Below, one piece after another: positions 52,637 to 61,025 of a stretch of DNA of 64,000 bases (the first letter of the stretch is position 1; the number at the start of each line of letters is the position of its first letter). The notes beneath the pieces were generated by a model, which did no database searches, was not told the DNA's origin, and saw nothing but the letters and a program-made list of their open reading frames with translations. The position numbers and the translations under genes are program-made. The stretch lies in the NCBI RefSeq assembly GCF_005885635.1, contig NZ_VATY01000003.1:62001-126000 (forward strand), given 5' to 3'. The stretch comes from Maribacter algarum (ex Zhang et al. 2020). Its GTDB lineage: Bacteria; Bacteroidota; Bacteroidia; Flavobacteriales; Flavobacteriaceae.

Positions 52637-54226
52637 ATGGAAGAACTGAATTTTAGTAGTGTGATGTTTACCCTTCTCTTTGGAAGCAGCCTTTGCTTTC
52701 TTTTGGTGCGTTTTGTCAAAGAAGGGTTCTTTATCAATATCCTTTGGATTGGACTCGGCCTTTTTTGGGCTTGGTCAAATGCTCCTCATACAAATCGATT
52801 TCTGTTGATTTTGTTGTTGATTGGATTGCCCCTATTGTTTGTCAATATCCTTTTCTATGTTTTCTTTCCCAAGGAGAGCGAATCGAATACCAATAGTAGG
52901 TATAAAGTGAAATTGCAAGTCTCAAAAGGGAATCTGCTTTTGGAAAACATCCGTAGGGGAATCGCCATTATCGGTGCCGCTGGAAGTGGTAAAACGGAAA
53001 GTGTGGTCTATCCCCTTTTAAATCATTTTAGCCAGTGGAACTTTAGTGGGGTCATCTATGATTACAAAGACTTTGAAATTACCGAAATGGCCTACCCCCT
53101 ATTCAGCCAATGCGATATTCCCTTCTTTATCATTTCCTTCGACACCATTCATTCAAGGGTCAATCCCATTGCCCCGCGATACCTGCCCGATGAAGAAAGT
53201 GTCAACGAGCTTTCACGGGTACTGGTGGAAAACCTATTGGAACAGAAGGACAACAACATGAACGCCACTACCCGATTCTTTAACGATGTGGTGGAGGGTT
53301 TGGTTGGCGGTATGATATGGCGTTTGAAGACCGATTTTGAAAAATTCTGTACCCTGCCCCATTTGATCGCCCTATATCAACATCTAAATACGGCACAACT
53401 GATTGAGTTCCTATCCGACAATGTCACCTCAAAAGCTATGGCGGATGCCTTCATTAGCGGAGTGGATTCTGAACGGCAGACAGCTGGGGTTAAAAGTACC
53501 TTGGCCAATGCCTTTAAAAAAATCAGTACCCAACGGATTTTTATGGCGCTCTCAGCGGATGAAGTGGATTTGAACATCAATCACAAGGATAATTTGGCGG
53601 TTGTTTCGGTAGTTAATAACCCGAAAATCGAAACTTCCCTCTCCCCCGTTATTGCGACCATCATCCATACCATGACCAAACAAATGAGTGTACGTAATCA
53701 AAACCCTTCTTTTTTGTTGATGGAAGAAGCCGCAACCCTAAGGCTGTTGAACATGCACCGTATTCCTGCTACTTTACGTAGCTATGATATTGCCACAGTT
53801 TACGTATTGCAGGACAAGATTCAAAATGACATGATTTACGGGCCGATGGCAAGCAAGGCGATTTTGGCCAATCTGTCCTATCAGTTTTTTGGCAAGGCCA
53901 ATGACCCGGACACGGCCAAATACTATGAGCGCTTTTTTGAAATCGTAAAGAAGGAGACCAAGAGCGTCAACAAGGGCTATAACCTCAACTTTGACACTCG
54001 TGTGACCAAAGGGGAGCGGGAAGTAGCGAAGACCCGTGCCGATGTATTCTATGGCTTGCAACAAGGGGCTTTCGTGGTGCTGGCGGATGGAAAGGATAAG
54101 AAGGTGCAATTCAAAACACCCAAAATTGTTAGGCAGTTGCCTTCGCCGGGGCGGAATTTAAAGGAAAAACTTCAGGAGAATTTTGAAAAGATTCATAGGG
54201 AAGTGAAAGAGATTCTAAAAAAATAG
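52637..54226 (+). CDS. type IV coupling protein (VirD4/TraG-like ATPase)
   Basis: 529 residues. Two to three N-terminal membrane helices (about 5-75) are followed by a RecA-like ATPase: Walker A GAAGSGKTES (about residue 115) and Walker B-type FLLMEEAATLRL, with the TraG-type segment RSYDIATVYVLQDKIQ. It brings the relaxase-DNA complex to a secretion channel. No channel genes are in the window, so transfer would need a helper element. Followed by a long perfect inverted repeat at 54248-54279. Confidence 0.92.
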   Translation: MEELNFSSVMFTLLFGSSLCFLLVRFVKEGFFINILWIGLGLFWAWSNAPHTNRFLLILLLIGLPLLFVNILFYVFFPKESESNTNSRYKVKLQVSKGNLLLENIRRGIAIIGAAGSGKTESVVYPLLNHFSQWNFSGVIYDYKDFEITEMAYPLFSQCDIPFFIISFDTIHSRVNPIAPRYLPDEESVNELSRVLVENLLEQKDNNMNATTRFFNDVVEGLVGGMIWRLKTDFEKFCTLPHLIALYQHLNTAQLIEFLSDNVTSKAMADAFISGVDSERQTAGVKSTLANAFKKISTQRIFMALSADEVDLNINHKDNLAVVSVVNNPKIETSLSPVIATIIHTMTKQMSVRNQNPSFLLMEEAATLRLLNMHRIPATLRSYDIATVYVLQDKIQNDMIYGPMASKAILANLSYQFFGKANDPDTAKYYERFFEIVKKETKSVNKGYNLNFDTRVTKGEREVAKTRADVFYGLQQGAFVVLADGKDKKVQFKTPKIVRQLPSPGRNLKEKLQENFEKIHREVKEILKK

Positions 54227-54247
54227 TATCAAAAATTCAAATTGTAC

Positions 54248-54279
54248 ACTCTTTACAAAAGGTGCAATTTGTAAAGAGT
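54248..54279. repeat. perfect 12-bp inverted repeat after the coupling-protein gene
   Basis: ACTCTTTACAAA (54248-54259) and TTTGTAAAGAGT (54268-54279) with eight bases between. No T-run follows, so it may not be a simple terminator. It marks the border between the mobilization genes and the oppositely oriented ATPase/nuclease operon. Confidence 0.6.
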
Positions 54280-54488
54280 ATTCGGCTAATACTTTGAAAC
54301 AAGAAATAAAGTTAATGGATGATTTTTGAAAAAATGTACGGCTCAGTCCCTATATTCTAAAAAGTAGTTTGGCTTTTAAGAACGCTTTGAACTTCTTGAA
54401 ACACTATAATGGTTAACAAACTATCTTGTGGCTCCTCTAGCAGATGACCACATGTTTTCCCAAAATTCTGATAGGTCGATACAAGCTT

Positions 54489-56915
54489 TTATTTTTTCCA
54501 ATCGTATTTAGTTTTTCCACACCCTCCACATCTTATTTTTTTCCCTACAGTATCTAAGTTTTTCCAGGATACTTTTGGATTTGTGCAACCTTCTTCTTGA
54601 CAATAGAATATTTTTTCCATTTCTTGAATATCTGCCCAGAAAGCTTTCAAATCACCGATTTTAGGATTAATTGGATTGTCATGAGATAGTAGGTTGCCTA
54701 ATGTTGAAGAACTTCCAACTCTTTCAATAGTTGGAAAGTGGTCTAGTAAATCATTACTCTTAGACTTAATTCTTGATTTTAACTCACTAATCAATTCGTC
54801 AGGCATTCTCTTCTCATTAACTTCGTTGGGTCGAAAACTGACCTTCACATCTAGATTAGTACAAATCTCTTTTAATGTTGACTCTAGATATTGTCTAATG
54901 AGATTACCTAAACCCTCAACCTCAGATTCTGTTAGCTTTTTCTCTATTTTTGATTTGATACCCTCTTGTGATTCTTCAAAGTGAGTTCCTTTATCCTCTG
55001 TCCATTTTATTTCATTTACAAGCCAACCCTTTTTCTTAGCAAGTGGTTTGACAAAATTTCTAAACCATTCTTCTTCATGTGTAAGTAAAATGATTTGTCT
55101 TTCAGAAAATCTTTCAAATAACAGCTCTGCAAATCGCTTTCTATGATTAGAGTCGAAACTTGATATTACATCATCCAAAACAATGAACTCATTGATGTCA
55201 TTAAAAGCGTCTACTGAGGCAAGAAAGAATGATATGCCGAAACAGTTAAGATGTGATTCACTAAAGTACTTTTGAGGAGGGGAAACCCAACTTCCATTAT
55301 ATTTATACTCTATAGTTATACCATTCAGTTCGTCTTCTTCTCCTATTGTGACAATCTTAATTTCCTGAAATGGTTCATAAGGATTCATATATTGATAGTA
55401 CTGGTTTATCTTGGTAGAAAAAGAGTGAATAAAATTTTCTAATCCTTCTTTTTGTACTTTAATAAACTCATTATACATTATAAATAATGCAGAGCTCTGT
55501 TTCTCAAGTATCTTCCTCTCTTTTTCAAAAGTTTTTATTTTAAGAAAAGCATCCTTGGAAGCGTCTATGTTTGAATAAATCTCTGTTACATTATCTTTCT
55601 TAATAGTTTCTTTTAATTTCTTAATCCGCGTGGCTAAATCATCAAGAAAAAGATAGTCAGAACTGTTTAAGCCTATATTTTTGGAATGCTGAATTTTATC
55701 ACCAGAAGCAGCTTTTACTAAGCTTGCTGTCTCCATAATCTTTAGCTTTCTGTTTATAGATTCCAAGTCTTTTTTTAGCTGCTCATTTTCTGGTGCTTTA
55801 AAAAGTGGCTCAGATAATAGGAGGTCCATCCTTTTTATTCGTTCAACACTTATACTTTCAACTAAATTTTGGGCTTTTAGAAAAGCCCCTAATTTCTTTG
55901 AAGCTTCTTCAATTTCTTTTAAGCGTTCTGCAATCTCTGTTCTTAATTTATTCTTGTTTTTAGGCTGTAAACATAACGGGCAACTCTCCTCTTTATGAAA
56001 CTTTTGAATTACTTTGTCTCCAGATTTTAAAAGTTCCCCAATATAAATTTTCATTATACTTTCAACATCGGCTACAATTTTTTGGAATTCATCATAATAC
56101 TCATCGTAACTAGTATTTATTGCAATTATCTCTCCTTGTAGACCAAGTAAACTAGTTTGAACTTTTTCTAAAAACGAATTTTCTTTTAATAGCTTATCAT
56201 TAGTTCTTGATTTTAAATGTTTTAAAAGCGCATCGATATCTTCGATGCTTTCAATTTTCATCTTAGTATTTAGTGAAGCAATTTTTGTGTTTATTATTTC
56301 AAATAAATCCTTATCCTGACTAATTGCTGCTCCAATCTTATCTATTAGGATGCCTTTTTGTCCAGTAATTTGACCTTCGAAATTTTGATTCTTGATTTCA
56401 ATTTTAATAGAAGAATAGGCCTTCCTAAGTACTTCTTTTTTCTTGGTAACTTCAGAAAAGCCAATAATATCTGAAAGATACTTTAGCTTATCTCCTTTAG
56501 TGATATCTACAAAATCATTTAAACTCTTATATCGCAGCAGTAAATTCTCTTCTTTAGACTTTACTATATAATCACGTATGTCATCCGTTTTTACGGTATA
56601 ATCTTGGTCTAACTTTCCTCTCTTATAAAAAAGAGTTTTTCCTGTATCGAAATCGCTTTTTTTAAGAAATTTCATAGCTGCTTCTGACACGAAACCTTCT
56701 TCTACCGATGCATTTCTCAAAGCTTCTTTTAAGTCAATTTCATTACTAGCTAGATGGGCAACTTTATTTGTATAGAACCATTCTATAGCATCTGAGATGC
56801 TACTTTTTCCCGTACCATTATCTCCATAAATAACAATAGATTTGCCATTCAGGTCTAGAGGGAATGACTCCTTAATACCACGCAAACCTTTTATCTCAAT
56901 TTGCTTAAGCTTCAT
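54489..56915 (-). CDS. SMC/Rad50-like ATPase with zinc hook and C-terminal zinc ribbon
   Basis: 808 residues. ABC-type ATPase halves flank a coiled coil: Walker A GDNGTGKSS (31-39), a hook-like CPLC (about residue 310) between coiled coils, a signature-like SESHLNCFGISFFLASV, Walker B FIVLDDVISSFDSN (about 580) and a switch His in LLTHEEEW. After the ATPase comes a helical domain (about 640-760) and a terminal zinc ribbon (CQEEGC ... CGGCGK, 770-808). Such ATPases act on DNA ends or foreign DNA in several defence systems. The start overlaps the 64-aa gene by 11 bases, showing coupling. Confidence 0.85.
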   Translation of the reverse strand: MKLKQIEIKGLRGIKESFPLDLNGKSIVIYGDNGTGKSSISDAIEWFYTNKVAHLASNEIDLKEALRNASVEEGFVSEAAMKFLKKSDFDTGKTLFYKRGKLDQDYTVKTDDIRDYIVKSKEENLLLRYKSLNDFVDITKGDKLKYLSDIIGFSEVTKKKEVLRKAYSSIKIEIKNQNFEGQITGQKGILIDKIGAAISQDKDLFEIINTKIASLNTKMKIESIEDIDALLKHLKSRTNDKLLKENSFLEKVQTSLLGLQGEIIAINTSYDEYYDEFQKIVADVESIMKIYIGELLKSGDKVIQKFHKEESCPLCLQPKNKNKLRTEIAERLKEIEEASKKLGAFLKAQNLVESISVERIKRMDLLLSEPLFKAPENEQLKKDLESINRKLKIMETASLVKAASGDKIQHSKNIGLNSSDYLFLDDLATRIKKLKETIKKDNVTEIYSNIDASKDAFLKIKTFEKERKILEKQSSALFIMYNEFIKVQKEGLENFIHSFSTKINQYYQYMNPYEPFQEIKIVTIGEEDELNGITIEYKYNGSWVSPPQKYFSESHLNCFGISFFLASVDAFNDINEFIVLDDVISSFDSNHRKRFAELLFERFSERQIILLTHEEEWFRNFVKPLAKKKGWLVNEIKWTEDKGTHFEESQEGIKSKIEKKLTESEVEGLGNLIRQYLESTLKEICTNLDVKVSFRPNEVNEKRMPDELISELKSRIKSKSNDLLDHFPTIERVGSSSTLGNLLSHDNPINPKIGDLKAFWADIQEMEKIFYCQEEGCTNPKVSWKNLDTVGKKIRCGGCGKTKYDWKK

Positions 56916-57099
56916 TTTTATCCTTTTCTTGAATTCGTAGTTGTTGCAATTCGTTTTTTATTCTAGCCTCGGTAAGTGTACCTTCTTTATAAAGCTCGGA
57001 TATCATTTTTGATATTTTAGGGTCCACACCTTCTATAGACTCTATAGTCTCAAAGAAGTTATCCAATATTTCCTGACCTGATTTCACTTCGCTGTTCAT
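56905..57099 (-). CDS. small helical protein of the ATPase/nuclease operon
   Basis: 64 residues, highly charged and helical (FFETIESIEGVDPKISKMIS; LTEARIKNELQQLRIQEKD). It lies 5 bases after the GIY-YIG-like gene and overlaps the ATPase gene by 11 bases, so all three are probably made together. I recognise no family. A linker between nuclease and ATPase, or an inhibitor, would fit. Confidence 0.75.
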   Translation of the reverse strand: MNSEVKSGQEILDNFFETIESIEGVDPKISKMISELYKEGTLTEARIKNELQQLRIQEKDKNEA

Positions 57100-57104
57100 T
57101 TTTT

Positions 57105-57560
57105 CTATTTAAAATACTCCCAGTTAATTCGGAAACTAGTGATTAACTCATTATTCAAAATCTCTGAACTAGTCTTATTGTTACAAATAGGGTAGACACC
57201 ATATTTATCAACAAAATCGAGAAGGAAGTAACTTTCTAAATCTTCAATTCTAAACTCCCAAACACTTCTTAACATCTCGAAATTTATATAGGTAAAAAGT
57301 AATGGCTCTGTCTTTCTATAATTAGATAGTCCTAGGTTCTTTGATTTACCATCAAAATGTCCTAATAACCGACTACCAATACTATTAGTTTTCTTTTCAC
57401 TCATACCTATGTATAATAGTTTCGATTTATCAAATGGATAATTGATATCTATTGACTGGGTGAAAATAAAATACAAACCTGCAATACCGTTTAACGGCCT
57501 TATATTTTTTGGAATAAAATCTTTAGGACTGTCAAAATATATTGTTACTTCTTTTACCAT
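57105..57560 (-). CDS. GIY-YIG-like nuclease
   Basis: 151 residues that follow the GIY-YIG layout: GIAGLYFIF as the GIY strand, KLLYIGMSEK as the YIG strand, an Arg in SRLLGHF, a late Glu in IEDLESYFLLDF and an Asn in YPICNNK. The fold therefore probably cuts nucleic acid with one metal ion. It is the first gene of the three-gene operon with the 64-aa protein and the SMC-like ATPase. There is no extra DNA-binding domain, so target choice may come from the ATPase. Confidence 0.72.
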   Translation of the reverse strand: MVKEVTIYFDSPKDFIPKNIRPLNGIAGLYFIFTQSIDINYPFDKSKLLYIGMSEKKTNSIGSRLLGHFDGKSKNLGLSNYRKTEPLLFTYINFEMLRSVWEFRIEDLESYFLLDFVDKYGVYPICNNKTSSEILNNELITSFRINWEYFK

Positions 57561-57654
57561 TTATACAATTATTGTCTCTCAAATATACAGAGTTTAAACA
57601 AGTAATTGTTTACGCAAAATTGTATGGAATTTAGGTCGATTTCGCCGTTAATAG

Positions 57655-57804
57655 TTAATCATTTGGTTTATGCTTATGAGGTTTTAATTTTGGATGCTTT
57701 GGTTTGTTTTCAGGATTTACTCTTCTCCTTTTATCTGGAGAACCATCTTCTTTTTTTGGTTTAGGACCAGGTTTAATAGCTTCAACTTTTGTCATAACTT
57801 TCAT
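57655..57804 (-). CDS. small Lys/Pro-rich basic protein
   Basis: 49 residues, too short for most gene callers. Composition is extreme: many Lys, Pro, His and Arg, with segments such as KPGPKPKKEDG and KPKHPKLKPHKHK, and no hydrophobic core. It lies between the GIY-YIG operon and the HTH-like membrane gene on the same strand. It may be an unstructured nucleic-acid-binding peptide; the frame could also be chance, though its composition is unlike random AT-rich sequence. Confidence 0.45.
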   Translation of the reverse strand: MKVMTKVEAIKPGPKPKKEDGSPDKRRRVNPENKPKHPKLKPHKHKPND

Positions 57805-57909
57805 TTAAAAAATTCAAAAATAAAAGTACCGAACTGATAGAGTAATTTTCTGTGGATATCCGCAGTAGCTTCAAAATTTTAATAAAACCATCCCATTAAC
57901 CGGAAATTT

Positions 57910-58584
57910 TTATAAGCTATCACATGGTTGTACGTGATTATCTATAATAGTTTGAGTTATTGGCCTTAAAGTTCTTCCATTAATGGGATTCCTACCGTAA
58001 AAGGTGAAATATTCCATCTTGTTATTGTACTTGTCATACCAGATTATCGCATCATACTTTTCAAAGAATTTAGTAGTATCACAAACCGAAACTTTTCTGA
58101 AATTTTCCAATTCAGTTTCATTTAACTCAAATTCCAAGGCTTGTCCCGTGCACTCGCATTTCTCGTAATGGTCATTTACCCAAACCATACATTTCTCATC
58201 ATTAATTAAGCCTATATAAGCGAGGTTACCAATAATCAAGGCAACAAAAGCCATCCAAGTATTTCTAGCTTTCCATCTTATACCATCTTTAATTAGCTTT
58301 GAGCCTCCCTTTAAATTTTTCTTAGGAGTTTTATCACCCCCTGAATTTTTACTTACATAGTCTTCATAATTCTCATAATCTAAAAATTCAGCAAGTTTGT
58401 TTAATAACTCAGTTTTTGGAGCGGACTCTTCCTTAAGGTATCTCACTAAAGATTTTGCAGATACTGATATTTTATAATTTTCTCGAAGTTCATGTTCGAG
58501 ATGGGCAGCCCTACCATTATCACTTTTATTGCTTGTTTGTCTTTCTATTTTTTCAAAAGCCGCTTTAAGTAATTTCAAAATCAT
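57910..58584 (-). CDS. membrane protein with N-terminal HTH-like domain
   Basis: 224 residues. The first 75 look like a small helical, HTH-like domain found in Bacteroidota (ISVSAKSLVRYLKEE; ELLNKLAEFLDYENYEDYV). A basic linker and one membrane helix (WMAFVALIIGNLAYIGLI, about 110-127) follow, then an extracytoplasmic domain with a CECTG Cys pair and aromatic strands. It could sense an envelope signal and act on DNA at the membrane. A tandem repeat upstream of its start (58625-58665) may be its own target. Confidence 0.65.
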   Translation of the reverse strand: MILKLLKAAFEKIERQTSNKSDNGRAAHLEHELRENYKISVSAKSLVRYLKEESAPKTELLNKLAEFLDYENYEDYVSKNSGGDKTPKKNLKGGSKLIKDGIRWKARNTWMAFVALIIGNLAYIGLINDEKCMVWVNDHYEKCECTGQALEFELNETELENFRKVSVCDTTKFFEKYDAIIWYDKYNNKMEYFTFYGRNPINGRTLRPITQTIIDNHVQPCDSL

Positions 58585-58624
58585 AAACTCCTCTTTTTTA
58601 GCATTTTAAATATATTCAAACTTA

Positions 58625-58665
58625 GACATTATTTGGACAAAATTGTCTGACATAATCTGGACAAA
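58625..58665 (-). repeat. tandem 17-bp repeat upstream of the HTH-like membrane gene
   Basis: Two copies related as GACATwATyTGGACAAA at 58625-58641 and 58649-58665, a period of 24 bases, lie 40-81 bases upstream of the start at 58584. Two direct copies on nearly the same helix face suggest binding of a dimeric regulator. Confidence 0.55.
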
Positions 58666-58716
58666 CCTTTCCAAACTCTGACTACTACTGTCCATCACTT
58701 CATGATTTAATTTGCC

Positions 58717-58868
58717 CAATGATTGATGAGCGCTTTACCCTGCAAGTAAAGCAACGTACAACATCAATCATTGCGGGAATCCACATTGCGGCTTGTCAAT
58801 AGCCGTTGAGAAGTAGCTGAAAACTACCGCAATTGGATTTCTACTTCTCAATTAGCGTCTAGAACGCT
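58717..58868 (+). ncRNA. highly structured leader or noncoding RNA candidate
   Basis: Three stems follow each other. Stem 1 has perfect 12-base arms CAATGATTGATG (58717-58728) and CATCAATCATTG (58762-58773) enclosing CTTTAC/GTAAAG (58733-58738, 58746-58751). Stem 2 has perfect 11-base arms TTGAGAAGTAG (58806-58816) and CTACTTCTCAA (58841-58851). Stem 3 is AGCGT/ACGCT (58854-58868). ATTGCGG occurs twice (58770-58776, 58785-58791) and its complement CCGCAAT lies in the loop of stem 2 (58827-58833), allowing a pseudoknot or switch. It precedes the 50-aa lipoprotein gene by 91 bases. Confidence 0.55.
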
Positions 58869-58959
58869 TCAATTTTCAATGGGTAGCTGTACCTAAAAAC
58901 ACTTTCTGCCGAAAGCGCGGACAGCCACCCTTTTGTTTAACAATTAAATTTTTAGAATC

Positions 58960-59112
58960 ATGAAAAAAGTAATGTTGGCCATTATGGCCTTAGTATTGAA
59001 TATGTCTTTATTTTCTTGTACAACCGATTCCATTGCGGAAACTGATACTCTTTATGAGACTCAATCCACTGAAGGAGATGATGGGGATGTAGATCCCGAT
59101 CCGGACGCATAA
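58960..59112 (+). CDS. small acidic lipoprotein
   Basis: 50 residues. A lipoprotein signal ends in MSLFSCTTD, and the mature part is short and acidic (TEGDDGDVDPDPDA). The gene lies between the structured leader and the TPR histidine kinase gene, 38 bases before the latter. Such small peptides may be sensed or exported in association with the kinase; the role is unknown. It is too short for many annotation cut-offs. Confidence 0.7.
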   Translation: MKKVMLAIMALVLNMSLFSCTTDSIAETDTLYETQSTEGDDGDVDPDPDA

Positions 59113-59150
59113 CTGTAAGAAAATTAGGAGTTATTTTCTAACTTAGAGGG

Positions 59151-61016
59151 ATGAAGCAATTTCTTGCATTGTCCCTCTTTATTATTTTTTTAAAATCATT
59201 GAGCATATTCAATTCCCTAAGTTATACTGTTGTTGATTTACCTTATGAATTCACACAAGATAGCCTTCAAATAGCACTGATAAAAGATAAAATTAAACTT
59301 CTCGCTAGACAGAAGAATTACGATAGTGCAATTCATTACTCCAAAACACTACTCAGTTTTTCTAAGAAAATTCCCGACAGCTCTCTTTTAGCCGAGGCGC
59401 ATTTCAGACTAGGCTTTTATCAAAAAAAACTTGACCAGTATTCCACCTCCTTTCTCAATTATAACCACTCATATCGAATTCACTTGGCATTAGGAGATAG
59501 CTTGAATGCTTCTAATCGGCTTATTTCCATGGCAAATATTCAAAAAGGAATAGGTGATTTTACCGCAAGTCAGGAGACGGCTATTGAGGCATTAAAATAT
59601 CTAATCAAAACTGACCATTATAGAAATGTTTCCGGACTTTATCATATCATCTCTGTATCATTAAAAGAACAGAAAAACTATTCCGAAAGCCTAAAATGGA
59701 ATGAAAAAGCAATTTCCCTGCTTATTAGTGTCAAGAAAAAATCAAATTTAGAGACAGCGAATATGTTGTTATATAAAAATACAAAAGCCAATATTTTAGC
59801 AGAGGAACAACACTACGATGAAAGCATTTCCATTTTCAAAAGCCTACTCGAAGAGAAAATAGTTAAGGAAAATAAAATCGAATACGCTCGGCTGCTTACC
59901 AATTTAGGTCGTGTCAAATGGTTAGAAAACCCCACCAATAATGAAAGTGAGAAGTTGCTTTTAAAGTCACTTCAAATAAGAAAAGAAAGGAATTCAATTT
60001 CTGGATTAATTTCAAGTAACGTTCATCTTTCCAAGTATTATAAAAACGTTGACCTAAACAAATCTTTGCAACATGCAACCGCTGCTCTAAAAAATGCACA
60101 AACCCTTAAAAACCCAGTATCAATATTAGAAGCTCTTGATTTGGTAATTCCCCTTAAAACGGAGCTTGGATTAGAATTGCATCAAGAAGCGGTCCTTTAT
60201 TCCAAAACAAGGAACGAATTAACTGAAATTCAACAAAAAGTAAGAAGTATCTACGCAACAACAAAGTACGACAATAACAAACTCACAAACGATAATCTTG
60301 TCTTAAAGGCTGAAAAAGCTCAAAAGGAGAAACAGAATCTGTTATATCTTTCCGCATTTCTCGCTTCCCTTCTGGCTATAGGTTTAATTGTGTATTTCAA
60401 AAACCAACAACGAAAACGTGCCAAGATAGAAGCGGCTTACAGAACTGAGATAAGATTCGCAAAAAAAATACACGATGAAGTAGGAAACGATATCTTCTAC
60501 CTAATGACCCAAATCAAAAAAAATCCACAGCTCACAGAGAACGGAGAGGCTCTTATGATTTTAGAAGGATTGGATACGGTTTACCAAAAAGCTAGGGATA
60601 TCACTAGAGAATATACCCCAATCAAAACTGACGAAACTTATGGCGATGAACTGATGGCTCTTATGAATTCTTACAGTAGTGATAGCATCAAAATTGCAAC
60701 CACTAAATTAGATTCCAGTTTTTGGGATGTTCTGTCACATGACAAAAAAATTCAATTTTTCTGGATCGTACGAGAATTGTTCACGAACATGCGCAAGCAT
60801 AGTATGGCTACTTTTATTGGAATCACTTTTACAAAAAAAGATGGGTCGCTTAAAATAAATTACACCGACAACGGTATCGGGTTTGAAAAAAGTAAACAAG
60901 ATTTCGGAAATGGTCTAAAGAATGTGGAAAACCGCATGCACGACCTCAAGGGAAGTATTAATTTCGATTCAAAACCGAATGAAGGTTTGACCATAAAAAT
61001 GAAGTTTCCCATTTAA
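59151..61016 (+). CDS. TPR-containing sensor histidine kinase
   Basis: 621 residues. A signal or N-terminal helix (about 1-25) leads to periplasmic TPR repeats (about 45-340; e.g. EAHFRLGFYQKKLDQYSTSF), a coiled coil, one membrane helix (YLSAFLASLLAIGLIVYF, about 395-413), a HisKA_3-like dimerisation segment with KKIHDEVGND and a HATPase domain (RELFTNMRKHS; DNGIGFEK; GNGLKNVENRM). It would phosphorylate the response regulator encoded 9 bases downstream. Confidence 0.92.
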   Translation: MKQFLALSLFIIFLKSLSIFNSLSYTVVDLPYEFTQDSLQIALIKDKIKLLARQKNYDSAIHYSKTLLSFSKKIPDSSLLAEAHFRLGFYQKKLDQYSTSFLNYNHSYRIHLALGDSLNASNRLISMANIQKGIGDFTASQETAIEALKYLIKTDHYRNVSGLYHIISVSLKEQKNYSESLKWNEKAISLLISVKKKSNLETANMLLYKNTKANILAEEQHYDESISIFKSLLEEKIVKENKIEYARLLTNLGRVKWLENPTNNESEKLLLKSLQIRKERNSISGLISSNVHLSKYYKNVDLNKSLQHATAALKNAQTLKNPVSILEALDLVIPLKTELGLELHQEAVLYSKTRNELTEIQQKVRSIYATTKYDNNKLTNDNLVLKAEKAQKEKQNLLYLSAFLASLLAIGLIVYFKNQQRKRAKIEAAYRTEIRFAKKIHDEVGNDIFYLMTQIKKNPQLTENGEALMILEGLDTVYQKARDITREYTPIKTDETYGDELMALMNSYSSDSIKIATTKLDSSFWDVLSHDKKIQFFWIVRELFTNMRKHSMATFIGITFTKKDGSLKINYTDNGIGFEKSKQDFGNGLKNVENRMHDLKGSINFDSKPNEGLTIKMKFPI

Positions 61017-61025
61017 TAGCACTTA

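Larger units (their letters stand above)
49168..54226 (+). mobile_element. mobilization module of an integrated element (boundaries unknown)
   Basis: The plus-strand run of repeat protein, SSB, RadC-like protein, small protein, structured noncoding region, BtgA-like protein, DUF5712 protein and a VirD4-type coupling protein is the typical cargo of Bacteroidota mobilizable elements. No integrase, no Tra conjugation genes and no flanking repeats were found, so the element is either remnant, longer than the window shows, or mobilised in trans. The ends given are those of recognisable genes, not of the element. Confidence 0.6.
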
